Positions 50,501 to 52,827 are shown, numbered from the stretch's first letter. The stretch is DNA of 64,000 bases from Euclidia mi (GCA_944739405.2 OX123183.2:124132331-124196330), one strand, 5' to 3'. A program made the numbers and translations. The notes: generated by a model from the letters alone, not told the origin.

Positions 50501-52827
50501 TCCTAGCTCCCACAGCAATCATGGCACGTGAGGTAAGGGAACGATCCATTAGGATCCTCTCAGATAGTAAGGCTGTCCTCTCAGCCCTCAAAAGCCATAC
50601 TATCACCTCGGCACTCACGCTTGAATGCCACCAGAAACTAACAGAGGTAGGTAAACTAAACAAATTAACACTGCAATGGATCAAGGGCCACAGTGGCTCA
50701 AGAGGGAATGACGCAGCCGACGTACTCGCCAGAAGAGGGGCCACTTTAGAGGTGGTGGGACCCGAGCCCATAATTCCCCTCCCTTCTGGTTTTTATCGTA
50801 ACCTGGTAAGAAATAGGACCAGGACCAAACACAACCAGTCCTGGATTGGGATTGAAACATGTAGGCAGGCCAAGAAGGCTCTTCCCGCAGTAGACGGTAA
50901 GATAGCCAAACAAATCCTCCGGATGTCCAAACAACAACTACGGACAGTCACGGCCGCCTACACAGGACACGGATTCTTTAATAAACACCTATTTACTATA
51001 GGTATCACCGACAGCCCGCTGTGCAGGGCCTGTATGGCAGCAGACGAGACGGCAGCCCACCTGCTCCTCGACTGCCCTGAGGTCGCACAGTACAGGCAGC
51101 AGTACCTGACCAGATACAGCACCCTGAGGGAGGCCGTGGGCCACATCAAGAGTCTGCTGGCCTTCCTCGAAGAGCTGGGGTGGCTAGAATGAAGACACCA
51201 TTCCCACCCGCACGCAAAATACACGCCAAGACGTGGAGTTGCGGAAACAGCCCGTGCCATCAAGTATCAAGTATCAAGTATGATATGCGCTAATTATTGA
51301 AATTATTTACTAAAAAGGACAGGCAAAAGGCGCTTCATATATTTCGAACACAGGCGCTTCTTAGATTTCGCACACAGGAGCTGGATTGGGTCAGCATGGC
51401 CCTGTTCCAAACAAAGGAAGCCTGGAGGTAATTGCAAATAGTAACAAAAGAGTGTTTTTTTGTTTTAATGAGAAACCAATGATTTATAATGTCTCTCTTT
51501 ATGTTGCACCTTATCCTTTGGTTTGTCACCAAACTGCAAAATGCCTAAGTTATAATACTATGTACTAGCCTTCATCTACTGACACCAGTGCATTGACCCC
51601 ATGAGGATCAATTATCAGGGCAAAACATAGCCTATGAGCTGTTCTCGCATACAAACTGTATCACTACCAAGTTTCACCGAAATCCATTCAGCAGTTTTTG
51701 GATAAAACAGTAACAAACATCCATATATAAATCATCACAACCTTTCGCATTTATAAGAGTAGTAAGAGAGGCATTTAGCAATACATCTTCATTATTTATT
51801 GTGAGGATCGGTAAAAACGGTTTAATAATGTAAGCCACTAAGTAAGTAAATGTTTTCAGAAATAAAGTTAGAAAGCTCAAATTGGATAATCTCTGTCAAC
51901 ATCCACTACTGGTTGCTGAGCTATCGGAATAAGTAAGTTTCAAATTTGCATAGTTGTTTGTAGAAATTATACAAAATATGATCAATATTCAGATCCATTA
52001 ATATTACGCAACTAGATGATGGCTGCAGCTACACCCACACATTTTATTTATTTAACTATATCTTACTGATCCCATGGGAATTTCAATAAATCCCTTCTTA
52101 ATGCATCCATAAGGTCCCTAAGAAATATACATGCCAAATTTCAGTGTCTCGTGCTTTATATTTTGGGCTGTACAGTGTCTGTCAGTCAGTTTGTAACGCA
52201 AGAATTTTATATGAACAGACAGATTGTTTCAAAAGTACCCACTTGGATTACTTAGTGTTCTACATTTTTATTAGAACAAAGCTCAGGTTTAGGTGGACCA
52301 TTGCAGAATTCCAGCTTGTTATGGTGAAACCTGCTCATTACAATAATAATTATGTCCTCAGATAATAGTCAAAATAGAACACAGCTGAATTAATACCTTT
52401 TTTTTGTTTCTTGTTCTTAGATGTACTTTGTTCCTCATGGTTGTCGCTTCTCCTCTTTAAGTTCTTCTTCTGTAACTCCTCTTTTTTGCACTTTTCTCTG
52501 TTTACTTTCTCTTTTCTACTCTTAAGTTTCCTATCACACTTCTCGTTAGCCTTGGAATCAAACAATAAGAATATTACCTCAAATACGAAAATTATACATT
52601 ATAGTCCAACATTATTATTCCGCAATTCCTCTTTAACTCTATCAAAACCCGTTTTACTGCAATAAATAGTAGCTGCTACAAAAAATTACGAAATTCACCT
52701 GTGGTTGTGTCCATGAAGATTTTCCTGTTCTCTTATTGAAATAATACTTTCTGCCGGGATTTGATTTTGAAGTACAAAGAACCCAGCCATCTGGCAATTT
52801 TACAGTCCCTTTTTTATCGGAACTCAT
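11205..52827 (-). CDS. SWT1: SWT1 endoribonuclease homologue, 12-exon gene (whole span)
   Basis: Joining twelve exons gives 2466 coding bases, 821 residues and a stop, with every splice phase matching. Residues 11-42 form a WW domain (LPDGW at 11-15, YYF at 28-30, SSWTQP at 37-42). Residues 95-367 are a Ser/Pro/Lys-rich linker with two related helices (SQFFAANKIISSMKAQL, PQFSEASKLVSAIKSKL). Residues 389-515 are a PIN nuclease domain: LVVDTN with Asp394, VVNELDRLK with Glu431, SPDDEIL with Asp485/486, and LLSNDKNL with Asp508. The C-terminal 250 residues look helical. SWT1 proteins are nuclear endoribonucleases of mRNA surveillance (known for yeast Swt1). All acidic residues are present, so an active enzyme is expected. 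Introns are filled with transposons, and exon 5 is followed by a 27-unit partial-exon array. Confidence 0.85.
11423..12178. repeat. GGGTTCCGTAC-family dispersed repeat with (CAGA)n
   Basis: It opens with ggcaagtgcgagtcgg and agggttccgtacc, includes gatacagcctggtgacagac and a (cagacaga)n run, and closes with ggtacggaaccctaa at about 11960. A second partial unit repeats the latter half to 12178. I know this family as common in Lepidoptera. The 75-codon frame at 11831..12058 comes from the microsatellite and is not a gene. Confidence 0.65.
12256..12402 (-). CDS. SWT1: SWT1 exon 11
   Basis: Acceptor ttttgcag and donor TGCAG|GTATGA frame a 147-base exon encoding VLGPEGSECISEESLSSLER through VCMDPGVVNRNNLRTFATKC. 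Phases match exons 10 and 12. It belongs to the helical C-terminal domain. Confidence 0.85.
12600..13785. mobile_element. Mariner-like element, copy A
   Basis: Perfect inverted termini of about 26 bases, tatacaccactatttttt on the left and aaaaaatagtggtgtata on the right, with TA at the edges as expected of a Tc1/mariner-type target. At 12942..13050 a frame reads YQFISREYVAMLRAYFLSG, resembling the helix-turn-helix DUF4817 segment common in arthropod transposons (from memory). The transposase is otherwise missing, so the copy is non-autonomous. A related copy is at 22177..26323. Confidence 0.7.
13195..13290 (+). mobile_element. RTE 3' end inside mariner-like copy A
   Basis: Plus-strand bases atgcgggcggctcaaaatcg, aggcctatgtccaacagtgg and acgtctctaggctgacatga match the end of the RTE copy at 8431..8624. 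The same fragment sits at the equivalent place in mariner-like copy B (25861..25950), so it was carried by the family before the copies dispersed. Confidence 0.7.
13847..14433. repeat. GGGTTCCGTAC-family dispersed repeat with (CAGA)n
   Basis: Begins ggcaagtgcgagtctgaccc and gagggttccgtacg, contains cacacggagagacagacaga and ends ggtacggaaccctaaa. The same family in the opposite orientation interrupts the satellite at 41459..42118, sharing gagaaaatcggtggtgaca and tagaggactatcttaaatgg. Confidence 0.7.
14537..14674 (-). CDS. SWT1: SWT1 exon 10
   Basis: Acceptor gtttccag and donor AAAGG|GTATGA. The 138-base exon encodes AKLSSSLGVSHNIEDKLPGQ, EPLEVLTSKLALFTNQIVA and LTLAIK. Entry and exit phases match exons 9 and 11. 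Confidence 0.85.
14691..14755 (-). repeat. SINE family A fragment
   Basis: Contains catcaccatcatgtcccact, gctgggcataggc and cttctcactataagaag, matching the 3' half of 17921..18228. Too short to delimit further. Confidence 0.5.
14899..15438. mobile_element. DNA element with TATACAGGGTGT-type termini
   Basis: The left end tatacagagtgt and the right end acaccctgtata are inverse at 11 of 12 bases. Its two outer parts match 10032..10371 in the opposite orientation, with extra CG-rich sequence in the middle. A family B SINE scrap (14868..14898, acctctgcctacctcttcgg) abuts the left edge. No transposase frame is visible. Confidence 0.6.
15612..15790 (+). repeat. Dispersed repeat (ggcagcaaacgagcagacgg)
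   Basis: The string ggcagcaaacgagcagacgg with gatggtaagcaattaccg and gcccatggacac is one I know as a very common lepidopteran interspersed repeat, probably a non-LTR 3' region. It lies just upstream of the LOA-type fragment at 15912. Confidence 0.5.
15912..16030 (+). mobile_element. 5'-truncated copy of the LOA-type element
   Basis: Matches the last 120 bases of the intact element at 45186..51279: agtctgctgg, cttcctcgaagagctggggt, the stop, cccacccgcacgca and gagttgcggaaacagcccgt. Only the 3' end is present, as produced by aborted target-primed reverse transcription. It shows that this family has inserted more than once here. Confidence 0.85.
16103..16625. mobile_element. MITE with ATAGGCTTGTGTCC termini
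   Basis: The left end ataggcttgtgtcc is exactly inverted at the right end ggacacaagcctat. The interior is AT-rich with no transposase. A further end of the same family (aataggcttgcgtcct) lies near 38427, without an obvious partner. Confidence 0.65.
16691..16910 (-). CDS. SWT1: SWT1 exon 9
   Basis: Acceptor ttattttcag and donor TATTG|GTGAGT, a near-consensus donor. The 220-base exon encodes KSLTESEVSNFKELCLDISK, KCQIIPEYMELAKMTVDRLL and EMVVIDAFEGVWTVMSSY. Phases match exons 8 and 10. Confidence 0.88.
16941..17148 (+). mobile_element. Helitron-like non-autonomous element
   Basis: Begins TCTATACTAATATAATAAA, contains ggttgaacgcgcttatctca and agaaactactagaccgattt, and ends with the potential hairpin cgcgggtgtaaccgcg just before ctcatttagt. 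The TC start and terminal hairpin before a CTAGT-like end are the Helitron pattern. No Rep/helicase is present. Confidence 0.6.
17341..17560 (+). mobile_element. SINE copy (family B), plus orientation
   Basis: Contains the B-box region cgggttcgattcctgggtcg, then agtgttactgggtttttctg, ctcagtagcagcacgg and the 3' end cctaccccttcggggataaa aggcgtgacg, with a short (atgt)n-like tail. The A-box part of the head is missing. Confidence 0.75.
17640..17840. repeat. SINE-like family C fragment
   Basis: Shares tgtcaaagatcttcatg and cttaacgtgctcaccgag with copies at 18836..19190 and 21890..22172. The third copy carries a tRNA-like gattcgaattcg at its far end, suggesting another tRNA-derived SINE read on the minus strand. 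Confidence 0.5.
17921..18228 (-). mobile_element. tRNA-derived SINE (family A), full length
   Basis: On the minus strand it begins with a tRNA-like head holding an A-box-like TAGCCTAGTGG and the B-box GGTTCGAATCC. It continues with tcgtgaggaaacctgcatg and ends in a (GAT)n tail. A 9-bp target duplication, aaggaaata, flanks it (17912..17920 and 18229..18237). Confidence 0.75.
18361..18547 (-). CDS. SWT1: SWT1 exon 8
   Basis: Acceptor cgtgtggcag, then NEMRAKYNNLWQHVLFKAPP, WSLADVLTCLLKHWVAVFNE, VFPRIEHLFKDLKNHLACVE. The donor is most likely AAAA|GTTAGT; a GAGA|GTAAAA donor six bases upstream keeps the same phase and cannot be excluded. Both join exon 9 in frame. Confidence 0.85.
18690..18791 (+). 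mobile_element. 3' end of a non-LTR element with (TTTC)n tail
   Basis: The stretch gtaaatgtgggaatcagaat, aataaatatg and then a pure (tttc)n tail is a typical non-LTR 3' terminus with an internal AATAAA. The CR1-like element at 31440 has a similar tail on the other strand. Confidence 0.5.
18836..19190. repeat. SINE-like family C copy
   Basis: Contains gactgcctgtctgacctgcg, tgtcaaagatcttcatgaca and ttaacgtgctctccgaggca, shared with 17640..17840 and 21890..22172. The far end has ggattctaagccgatacc in place of the tRNA B-box, so the copy is diverged. Confidence 0.55.
19327..19509 (-). CDS. SWT1: SWT1 exon 7 (end of PIN domain)
   Basis: Acceptor ttctaatttccag and donor TTAGAG|GTATGA. The 183-base exon encodes ILLSNDKNLCSKALINNIKN, ISLAELKGLLESKPQESDPD and YYQDTIYQLLANILE. 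LLSNDKNL is the last PIN motif, with Asp508. Phase 0 on both sides. Confidence 0.9.
19510..20189. other. Intron 6 segment, no gene recognised
   Basis: A plus-strand frame at 19610..19972 and an overlapping minus-strand frame at 19648..19923 are open, but neither resembles a family I know. The moderately GC-rich text may be part of an old element continuing into 20190..20640. Confidence 0.3.
20190..20640. repeat. GC-rich insert of foreign composition in intron 6
   Basis: About 450 bases much richer in G and C than the neighbours, opening with gtgtgtcgggggttcgggta and including tcaggcgggccccgaa and caacgcaacaccg twice (about 20332 and 20422). Several overlapping frames are open, as expected by chance in GC-rich DNA. 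It could be the 5' UTR of a non-LTR element; I could not match it. Confidence 0.4.
20858..21318. repeat. Minisatellite of about 100 bp, 4.6 copies
   Basis: Units start at about 20858, 20957, 21060, 21160 and 21259. Each runs tgacatctatttgggaatcc, aagatggcggacg, ggacatttttaataaaatta, atatgggtatcattttcggg. Small indels shift the frame, so the apparent MADGTFLIKLIWVSF repeats are not a conserved protein. Each unit carries aagatggcgg, which resembles the YY1/Pho core (inference). Confidence 0.8.
21516..21619 (-). CDS. SWT1: SWT1 exon 6 (PIN domain)
   Basis: Acceptor ttatttgtgtgtcag and donor CTGTC|GTAAGT. The 104-base exon encodes QPLRDANSHIYPCESPDDEI, LNCALQQAERGKSV. SPDDEIL supplies the central PIN acidic residues (Asp485/486). 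Its entry phase fits the donor of exon 5 beyond the whole exon array. Confidence 0.9.
21890..22172. repeat. SINE-like family C copy
   Basis: Contains tgcctgacctccacaaccca, cggcttaacgtgctctctga, gataatttacaattcaatac and a tRNA-like gtggattcgaattcg. Ends abruptly where mariner-like copy B begins. Confidence 0.55.
22258..22447 (-). mobile_element. SINE copy (family B) inside mariner-like copy B
   Basis: Contains cgtcacgccttttatccccg, aggggtaggcagaggtg, gctgctactgagaattt and cccaataacactgctcggcc on the plus strand, matching 17341..17560 inverted. It interrupts a stretch that is continuous in mariner-like copy A (near 12685), so it is younger than that element. Confidence 0.7.
22798..25658 (-). 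mobile_element. 5'-truncated RTE-like non-LTR retrotransposon
   Basis: A perfect 10-bp target duplication, tgagccggtt, flanks it (22788..22797 and 25659..25668). The flanking sequence outside is continuous in mariner-like copy A near 13060. It carries one long minus-strand frame (endonuclease end, reverse transcriptase, C-terminal zinc finger) and begins inside the endonuclease, so it is 5'-truncated. It lies in SWT1 intron 5 in the sense orientation. Confidence 0.85.
22851..25643 (-). CDS. RTE-like endonuclease/reverse transcriptase, 930 codons
   Basis: The N-terminal 150 residues hold the second half of an APE-type endonuclease: ILGDFNARVG, HQLDLILTRR and DCDSDHSLVG. Reverse transcriptase follows: NIVTLYKGKGDRGDCISYRG, QCGFRAGRSTIDMIF, motif A as IAFVGLNKAFD, GVRQGCVLAPTLF, and the FADD box in LLFADDAAF. 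A C2H2-type finger ends the protein (CSGCGRSCRSRIGLYSHQKKC). The first half of the endonuclease is missing, and the catalytic Asp expected in motif A (F-x-D-L-x-K-A-F-D) is Gly, from a GGC codon at 24144..24146. So the frame is long but the enzyme is probably dead. RTE or RTE-X clade is inferred from the zinc finger. Confidence 0.8.
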   Translation of the reverse strand: MGSAPEVKDRFYDQLLQVVCAVPPNDHIYILGDFNARVGQDNMTSPDCLGNQGVGKMNENGQRLLEFCSNHRLCVTNSYFRGKSSHKVSWKHPRSGHWHQLDLILTRRKDLRFVLHTRSYQSADCDSDHSLVGTKIAISRKRIHSLRPIGRKKIDLAQTKISAKVETFKELVRSEASLWGQDVSLQDEWDRVKRTLSETASKSFGYQKARTEDWFAENIEQLQPLLDSKRVAALNHRLNPSPATRIELTRAKSVLQRNCRFFSNKYWLELCRNIQLCADSGNFSGVYSGIKKALGPVPCKIALLREPDGRIIKDSKRQLQRWVEHYTSLYSQPNLRPEAIDQIPEWATWYELDDEPTLEDLHSAIRQLKCGKSPGGDSIYPEILKFDFVAPLLRNLLVKCWSEGMVPQDMRDANIVTLYKGKGDRGDCISYRGISLLSIVGKLIGRVLLKKLQHLADRIYPESQCGFRAGRSTIDMIFTLRQIQEKCREQQTPVLIAFVGLNKAFDAVSREGLYEALVRVDCPPKLLSLIKSFHQEMKGSVVFKGDLSEPFDMCRGVRQGCVLAPTLFGIFFSLILKVAFGENQQGVHLHTRADGKLYNIFLQRSKRNREDLYADSLLFADDAAFVATSPSELQTKMDKFSHACSLFSMSINARKTVILAQGFAQKPVILLSGAPLDVVDKFSYLGSTVTSNLSLNAEIDTRIGKAATMFGRLRSRVWKNNNLTARTKILVYQACILSILLYGAETWTSYAKHERRLNAFHMRCVRRILGITWKDRVTNEAVLAKARFPSLTALLKQRRLRWLGHVQRMDASRLPRQVMLGTVADAKRKIGRPLLRFKDCVKRDMATFNIKHSVWEKLAEDRDQWRYQVAQGIKRHDTEWFDRLADTRAKRHQSDNLPSNPPNTLHICSGCGRSCRSRIGLYSHQKKCLQ
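25861..25950 (+). mobile_element. RTE 3' end inside mariner-like copy B
   Basis: Bases gatgcgggcggctcaaaatc, gaggcctatgtccagcagtg and gacgtctctaggctgacata match 8431..8624 and the equivalent site in copy A (13195..13290). Confidence 0.7.
26356..30127 (-). repeat. SWT1: Tandem array of a truncated SWT1 exon 5, about 28 units of 135 bp
   Basis: Unit starts fall at 26356 and then every 135 bases to 29461; two units (29461 and 29870) carry four extra bases, giving 139-base steps to 29600 and 30009. On the minus strand each unit is a 19-24 base spacer, GTACTACTCTAACATATTA plus a variable tail, then the 3' 111-116 bases of exon 5 (from GAGCTGGACCGG to CGCATCAGAG) with the splice donor. The unit at 30009 is the intact exon 5 itself. 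The outermost unit (26356) is the most diverged and runs into a different intron sequence (GTACGAGACA). Units are otherwise almost identical, with two spacer types in blocks. Coding for the PIN domain needs only the first unit. Confidence 0.95.
30013..30171 (-). CDS. SWT1: SWT1 exon 5 (PIN domain), source of the array
   Basis: Acceptor gtttgttgtgcag and donor CAGAG|GTACTAC. The 159-base exon encodes YSEQPTLLVPWRVVNELDRL, KDNNNCSGAIWKRARQAMDY and LYKSIPENTRIR. VVNELDRLK carries the second PIN acidic residue, Glu431. Phases match exons 4 and 6. Its last 115 or so bases and donor are repeated 27 more times downstream. Confidence 0.9.
30284..30440. repeat. Left inverted end of a TTAA-bounded element
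   Basis: TTAA (30284..30287) is followed by GGCGCTGTCCTATTGTGATC, cgctcgcacgataatgc and atgcgttcaaacattc. The inverse is found at 42985..43161 with the same order of subterminal motifs, ending GACAGCGCC-TTAA. TTAA targets are used by piggyBac-type transposons, but these termini are not the usual piggyBac CCY start. Confidence 0.55.
30441..30567 (+). repeat. Single monomer of the 177-bp satellite
   Basis: Contains cctgtgtgcgaaatctacga, agcgcctgtgcagtggcgta, gctagctggcacccggggcg and ttagttgatcgggctaacac, the same order as the array at 39896..42510. It ends in cacatgagtaaataaac, an inverse of which borders the array near 39880. Confidence 0.8.
30668..30777. repeat. Short-period repeat of a cagattc motif between ggtatac boxes
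   Basis: Six or more diverged units around cagattcttggattgg and cagattcgtgattcgg, flanked on both sides by cggtatac. Reading frames through it (LPNPRICRVGNLPNHESV) mirror the repeat and are not a gene. Confidence 0.55.
31091..31289. mobile_element. Short MITE with 60-bp inverted termini
   Basis: The left arm starts gtgatcaaccatcgatacgg and runs through aggtgcatgcgattttcgac; the right arm mirrors it as gtcgaaaatcgcatgcactt and ends ccatcgatggctgatcac in near-inverse. Total 199 bp, no coding sequence. Confidence 0.7.
31769..34665 (-). pseudogene. CR1-like ORF2 (endonuclease and reverse transcriptase), frame-broken
   Basis: Four pieces follow each other. 33877..34665 is an APE endonuclease: LFHQNIAGIL, IDIICLTETFI, LLCGDWNIDLL and LSDHETGQSV, with all expected catalytic positions. 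33608..33805 is the linker. 32786..33433 is the reverse transcriptase with IVKPIYKKGDKTDMNNYRPV, EQFGFRKNNSTTL and motif A FLDMSKAFDFVSHD. 31769..32662 continues with GPLLFLAYINDLP, the YADD box in VLYADDTTL, and a thumb-like tail. Stops and frameshifts near 33870, 33600 and 32700-32790 separate them, so no full protein can be made. Confidence 0.75.
34634..35833 (-). CDS. CR1-like ORF1 protein, 399 codons
   Basis: An intact frame. Residues about 45-95 form a coiled coil (IADLTSKLCSANNEIDYLLL, ENDKLKKENENLSRK), followed by a Thr/Gln-rich linker. Residues about 195-375 form a domain with CIISSNKTNKI, CILLIGDEDFKRT and IILCLPTY, which resembles the SGNH/esterase-like domain of CR1-group ORF1 proteins. 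That assignment is an inference from layout and a few motifs. The product would be an RNA-binding or chaperone partner of ORF2. ORF2 is broken, so the element itself is dead. Confidence 0.6.
   Translation of the reverse strand: MENTENVTIRRARAHSHENLSLDDSLKNCTLDDTMHSVPDISEGINADIVIDLKTQIADLTSKLCSANNEIDYLLLENDKLKKENENLSRKNTIYKQIASSPKLSPIKTPRKTDNQRKPTSQNKQTQTDSGILNNVNQQIITTHYPNTQRQPPVSTLNSDILQTHRNMDISKTVMSIEDKSNEQKLKHTTNKLQEQSRVCIISSNKTNKILSLAEQTFHDYKLCHYLYPNCGIKELLLNISRNISNYTKKDYCILLIGDEDFKRTNNYYDLIMYLRYTLSELQFTNIILCLPTYNFGKHSIMFNCRVETFNTLICLDTDIQKYVTYFDSNEDLSYDYDMFNKHNGSINNNGIRNIFQNLNYLLSTFSTENNLQYTDTTENITTQSYTEQVGNKALFFRD
36435..36480. repeat. Perfect 20-bp-arm hairpin in SWT1 intron 4
   Basis: The arm attaaaaagaaactggtctc (36435..36454) is exactly inverted at 36461..36480, with the loop ctcccg between. 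The stem ends in a T-rich run on both strands. No other element boundary was recognised at this place. Confidence 0.85.
36880..37765. mobile_element. DNA transposon remnant with GGGCGTAAAACCAACAG inner termini
   Basis: The left end ggatcatgggcatttttg, gggcgtaaaaccaacag is mirrored on the right by ctgttggttttacgccc, gaccatgaccc. A short transposase-like trace with a SWIM finger lies inside on the minus strand. Direct similar strings (tatacctacacccgg and tatacccacacccca) flank both sides at about 36840 and 37846. Confidence 0.5.
37171..37305 (-). pseudogene. SWIM zinc-finger transposase remnant
   Basis: The minus strand reads IVEHYCTCLTGRRTVGSCAH then IVSVLWSLV and a stop. C-x-C...C-x-H with RTVGSCAH is the SWIM-type finger pattern found near the end of several insect transposase-like proteins. 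The downstream bases encode HPLNIY in another frame, so a frameshift follows the finger. Only this C-terminal piece is recognisable. Confidence 0.45.
37766..39895. other. AT-rich repeat debris, no gene seen
   Basis: Holds an isolated MITE end (aataggcttgcgtcct at 38426) and, at 39230..39345, an inverted match of 31290..31400: cccgggatt, cattccataatagcc and atgcatccgattatccgatc. No convincing exon or RNA gene. Confidence 0.4.
39896..42510 (+). repeat. Satellite array of about 177-bp units, 11 copies
   Basis: The phrase gttgcgcctgtgtgcgaaat recurs at 39955, 40131, 40308, 40484, 40661, 40837, 41015, 41192, 41369, 42212 and 42389, at steps of 176 to 178. Length differences come mainly from the (t)n run. 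Each unit contains tggcgtagctagctggcacc and tagtgctgagctagtgccta. Units differ by only a few bases, so the array is young. A dispersed repeat splits it at 41459..42118. Confidence 0.92.
41459..42118 (-). mobile_element. GGGTTCCGTAC-family repeat inserted in the satellite
   Basis: Inverse of 13847..14433: it starts agggttccgtacctcaaggt, has a (tctg)n run and tcaccaccgattttctcagg, and ends gccagactcgcacttgcccg. It interrupts one 177-bp unit exactly at its (t)n run, so it is younger than the array. Confidence 0.75.
42511..42984. other. Intron 4 segment, no gene seen
   Basis: AT-rich with no recognised repeat; frames are short. Confidence 0.3.
42985..43161. repeat. Right inverted end of the TTAA-bounded element
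   Basis: Ends tgcgatcacattaggacagc, gcc, then TTAA at 43158..43161, the inverse of 30284..30310. Inside are two copies of a subterminal block (gcattatcgcgcgagcggtg acaataggaca; cgcattatagtgcgatcac attaggaca). Confidence 0.55.
43186..43335 (-). mobile_element. tRNA-derived SINE, diverged
   Basis: The minus strand starts TGGAGTAGTGGTTTAAGC (A-box-like) and has a B-box GGTTTGATTCC, then cacatgagacaacacttgtt and gggtgtttattgtgtccg. This head and body order is a SINE I know from Lepidoptera; it is unrelated to families A and B. Confidence 0.6.
43519..43660 (-). CDS. SWT1: SWT1 exon 4 (start of PIN domain)
   Basis: Acceptor ttatctgtttcag and donor AAAAG|GTAAGT (consensus). The 142-base exon encodes LPVKPAPAPLVNCTKDNISS, NLVLVVDTNIFLHELDIIKN and VLNSSIK. 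VVDTN is the first PIN motif with Asp394. Phases match exons 3 and 5. Confidence 0.9.
43904..44721 (-). CDS. SWT1: SWT1 exon 3 (disordered linker)
   Basis: Acceptor ttttggttttag and donor GGAG|GTTTGT. The 818-base exon encodes 272 residues rich in Ser, Pro, Thr and Lys. It includes NRLTQLRARLSAEAQ and ASASERMAALRTSLN, two similar short helices, and the helix pair SQFFAANKIISSMKAQL and PQFSEASKLVSAIKSKL. No catalytic motif; it links the WW and PIN domains and may hold protein-binding helices. Confidence 0.85.
45173..45185. repeat. Left target duplication of the LOA-type element
   Basis: atgatatgcgcta, repeated exactly at 51280..51292. The host sequence on both sides carries pieces of the same gcgc-rich motif, so the element landed in an older repeat. 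Confidence 0.85.
46029..47591 (+). CDS. LOA-type ORF1 protein, 520 codons
   Basis: The first 230 residues are basic and low complexity (KGKGKGKTT, KKKRANKNKRQRLAMRRKAA), suited to RNA binding. Residues about 255-430 form a compact domain (GNLPKEFVDRILTEIQRKIL, YADGVLKLWCADEATRTWL, NPWLAVDKWSLL, LGLGAVYVRF) that resembles DUF4780, known from ORF1 proteins of such elements (from memory). The tail is acidic and Ser-rich. No CCHC knuckle was seen, which is unusual for this group. It would package the element RNA. The stop (TAG) lies inside ORF2. Confidence 0.75.
   Translation: MDTEIPLITPTATVAAKAVPAASTKQMVDAVASAAGVKPSPKDETSALANASTGPVLTIVSPFEIKREDDSSFAGWQVVSHHKGKGKGKTTNPAQHPPTTQPSGPAATSSAKKKRANKNKRQRLAMRRKAAQTAAAAGAASTKTAVQVAVAGPSNVTSAQPALSSRGCTKAGGSTGKPPAAKRRAGHPGRHLAPAPPGNTAGKTAENKERGEAKRALNETSSPRGEHKKPRLDSSTIQGKSYAQVSKASLGVAVTCKRTGNLPKEFVDRILTEIQRKILSDAWSTKTPKRPAPAFTGKPMYADGVLKLWCADEATRTWLTEAVSLLVPPPGFELEVRGQEEAPKRVRCGVVVPNEQGVWDDVRDVGRALEFQNPWLAVDKWSLLHSEKQSVGWFLVVGVPEEQVPVLVQNERRLALGLGAVYVRFRDSTGKYVDHPPGCDNSTQQASNTQSGCSAKSGLSEPAASGSGAGPSAEGNSEDESLLLSPVRRDDGVEAGDILAGLTQLKVGEEGTSPTDEPSA
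47575..51192 (+). CDS. LOA-type ORF2: endonuclease, reverse transcriptase, RNase H
   Basis: A 1205-residue frame starting in the -1 frame 17 bases before the ORF1 stop, which suggests termination-reinitiation or frameshift coupling. Residues 1-225: APE endonuclease (LQINLHHSQ, LIQEPWI, IGTDSNAHH, CSDHRWISF). Residues about 490-780: reverse transcriptase (IFIPKPGKTDYTHAKSFRPI, motif A FIDIEGAFD, CPQGGVLSPLLWNL, GYADDLTIL). Residues about 935-1060: RNase H with its four acidic residues (FTDGSK, YQAECFG, ILSDSKA, GNDAADVLA). Residues about 1140-1165: CRACMAADETAAHLLLDC, the C-terminal zinc knuckle. All key residues are present. RNase H places it in the I group; LOA clade is the best guess. Confidence 0.9.
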   Translation: MNPLPSDVSCLQINLHHSQTATAQLRKWMEVQHSAIVLIQEPWIRGGLIRGLSSLGGKIYYSTDHTHPRTCILTTKNIRAQALTEFCSRDITAIQIEIIQQPRSIAVVFASVYMPEAEDPPPFDLTRLVNQCERTNTEVVIGTDSNAHHQMWGMDCNNNRGTSLVEFLFTTNLTLLNTGTEPTFVTKRSQTIIDLTLATEGAAERIKGWHVSKEASCSDHRWISFSMKVDIQPTQPRRKPHNTDKAKYVLLLNEKLTLTATPPVLGDTEQIDDQVCILTQSMLDSYYAACPETTPPSTPGKQPWWGAELERKRKKVRKSLNRAMNTSADADWDAYKAAKSDYRKCLRRTMGWRKFCGSIESCQQANRVRKLLAQQPTVAPGTLRKPDNTYTTSEEETRRVLLETHFPGCVLTPVVTWHDTPTVATEHEWRHANNVVTEEKLRWAIDSFHPFKAAGLDGIFPGLLQWGGEPVLKRLLAIMRSSLALRYVPKRWREVKLIFIPKPGKTDYTHAKSFRPISLTSFMLKALERLCERELRSGALKHLPLHANQHAYSSGKSTESALHQVVAQIEAAIQQKSICLGTFIDIEGAFDKTNFSSISNALARHGVDQMFIQWIQNMLSKRVVRLQGDNQTALITKGCPQGGVLSPLLWNLVINELIDKLNARYFYTIGYADDLTILTSGKVTSIVYDLTQQALRIVEWWCNEYELSVNLTKTELVMFTHKRALDTYRLPRLFDTELKLSTEVKYLGVTLDSKLTWNSHMENKLNKASIIFWQCKKMIGKRWGLSPKIVLWLYKTIIRSMVSYGAVVWWPRTNLITAANKLQKLQRLACLAATGCMKTTPTAALEVLLDLPPLHLFIQQEATMSAVRLRALKLWKDTNIPHTNNLNTLFKEVLITQAISDRIPKQFVFDKKYKIQLYEDLHGGAVNHNELTIFTDGSKTDTGTGSGVFSEDLNINIAAPLGAYNTVYQAECFGIILAPTAIMAREVRERSIRILSDSKAVLSALKSHTITSALTLECHQKLTEVGKLNKLTLQWIKGHSGSRGNDAADVLARRGATLEVVGPEPIIPLPSGFYRNLVRNRTRTKHNQSWIGIETCRQAKKALPAVDGKIAKQILRMSKQQLRTVTAAYTGHGFFNKHLFTIGITDSPLCRACMAADETAAHLLLDCPEVAQYRQQYLTRYSTLREAVGHIKSLLAFLEELGWLE
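51280..51292. repeat. Right target duplication of the LOA-type element
   Basis: Exact copy of 45173..45185. Just beyond, 51325..51384 holds two inverted scraps of the satellite motif (ggcgcttcttagatttcgca, cacagg). Confidence 0.85.
52009..52214 (-). mobile_element. Helitron-like non-autonomous element
   Basis: On the minus strand it begins atataaaattcttgcgttac, goes on with aaactgactgacagacactg and tgaaatttggcatgtatatt, and ends ccatcatctagtt. It matches 62315..62529 (same starts, same ctctagtt-like end). Non-coding. Confidence 0.55.
52397..52550 (-). CDS. SWT1: SWT1 exon 2
   Basis: Acceptor tgattccaag and donor AAAAG|GTATTA. The 154-base exon encodes a Lys/Glu-rich charged stretch: ANEKCDRKLKSRKEKVNREK, CKKEELQKKNLKRRSDNHEE, STSKNKKQKK. 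It probably contains a nuclear localisation signal. Phases match exons 1 and 3 (the split codon gives Asp). Confidence 0.8.
52699..52827 (-). CDS. SWT1: SWT1 exon 1 (start codon and WW domain)
   Basis: ATG at 52825..52827; donor CACAG|GTGAAT. Encodes MSSDKKGTVKLPDGWVLCTS, KSNPGRKYYFNKRTGKSSWT, QPQ. W15, the YYF block and W39 with P42 make a complete WW domain, which binds proline-rich partners. This start is chosen because it directly precedes the WW domain and stops lie upstream. Promoter elements were not recognised. Confidence 0.88.
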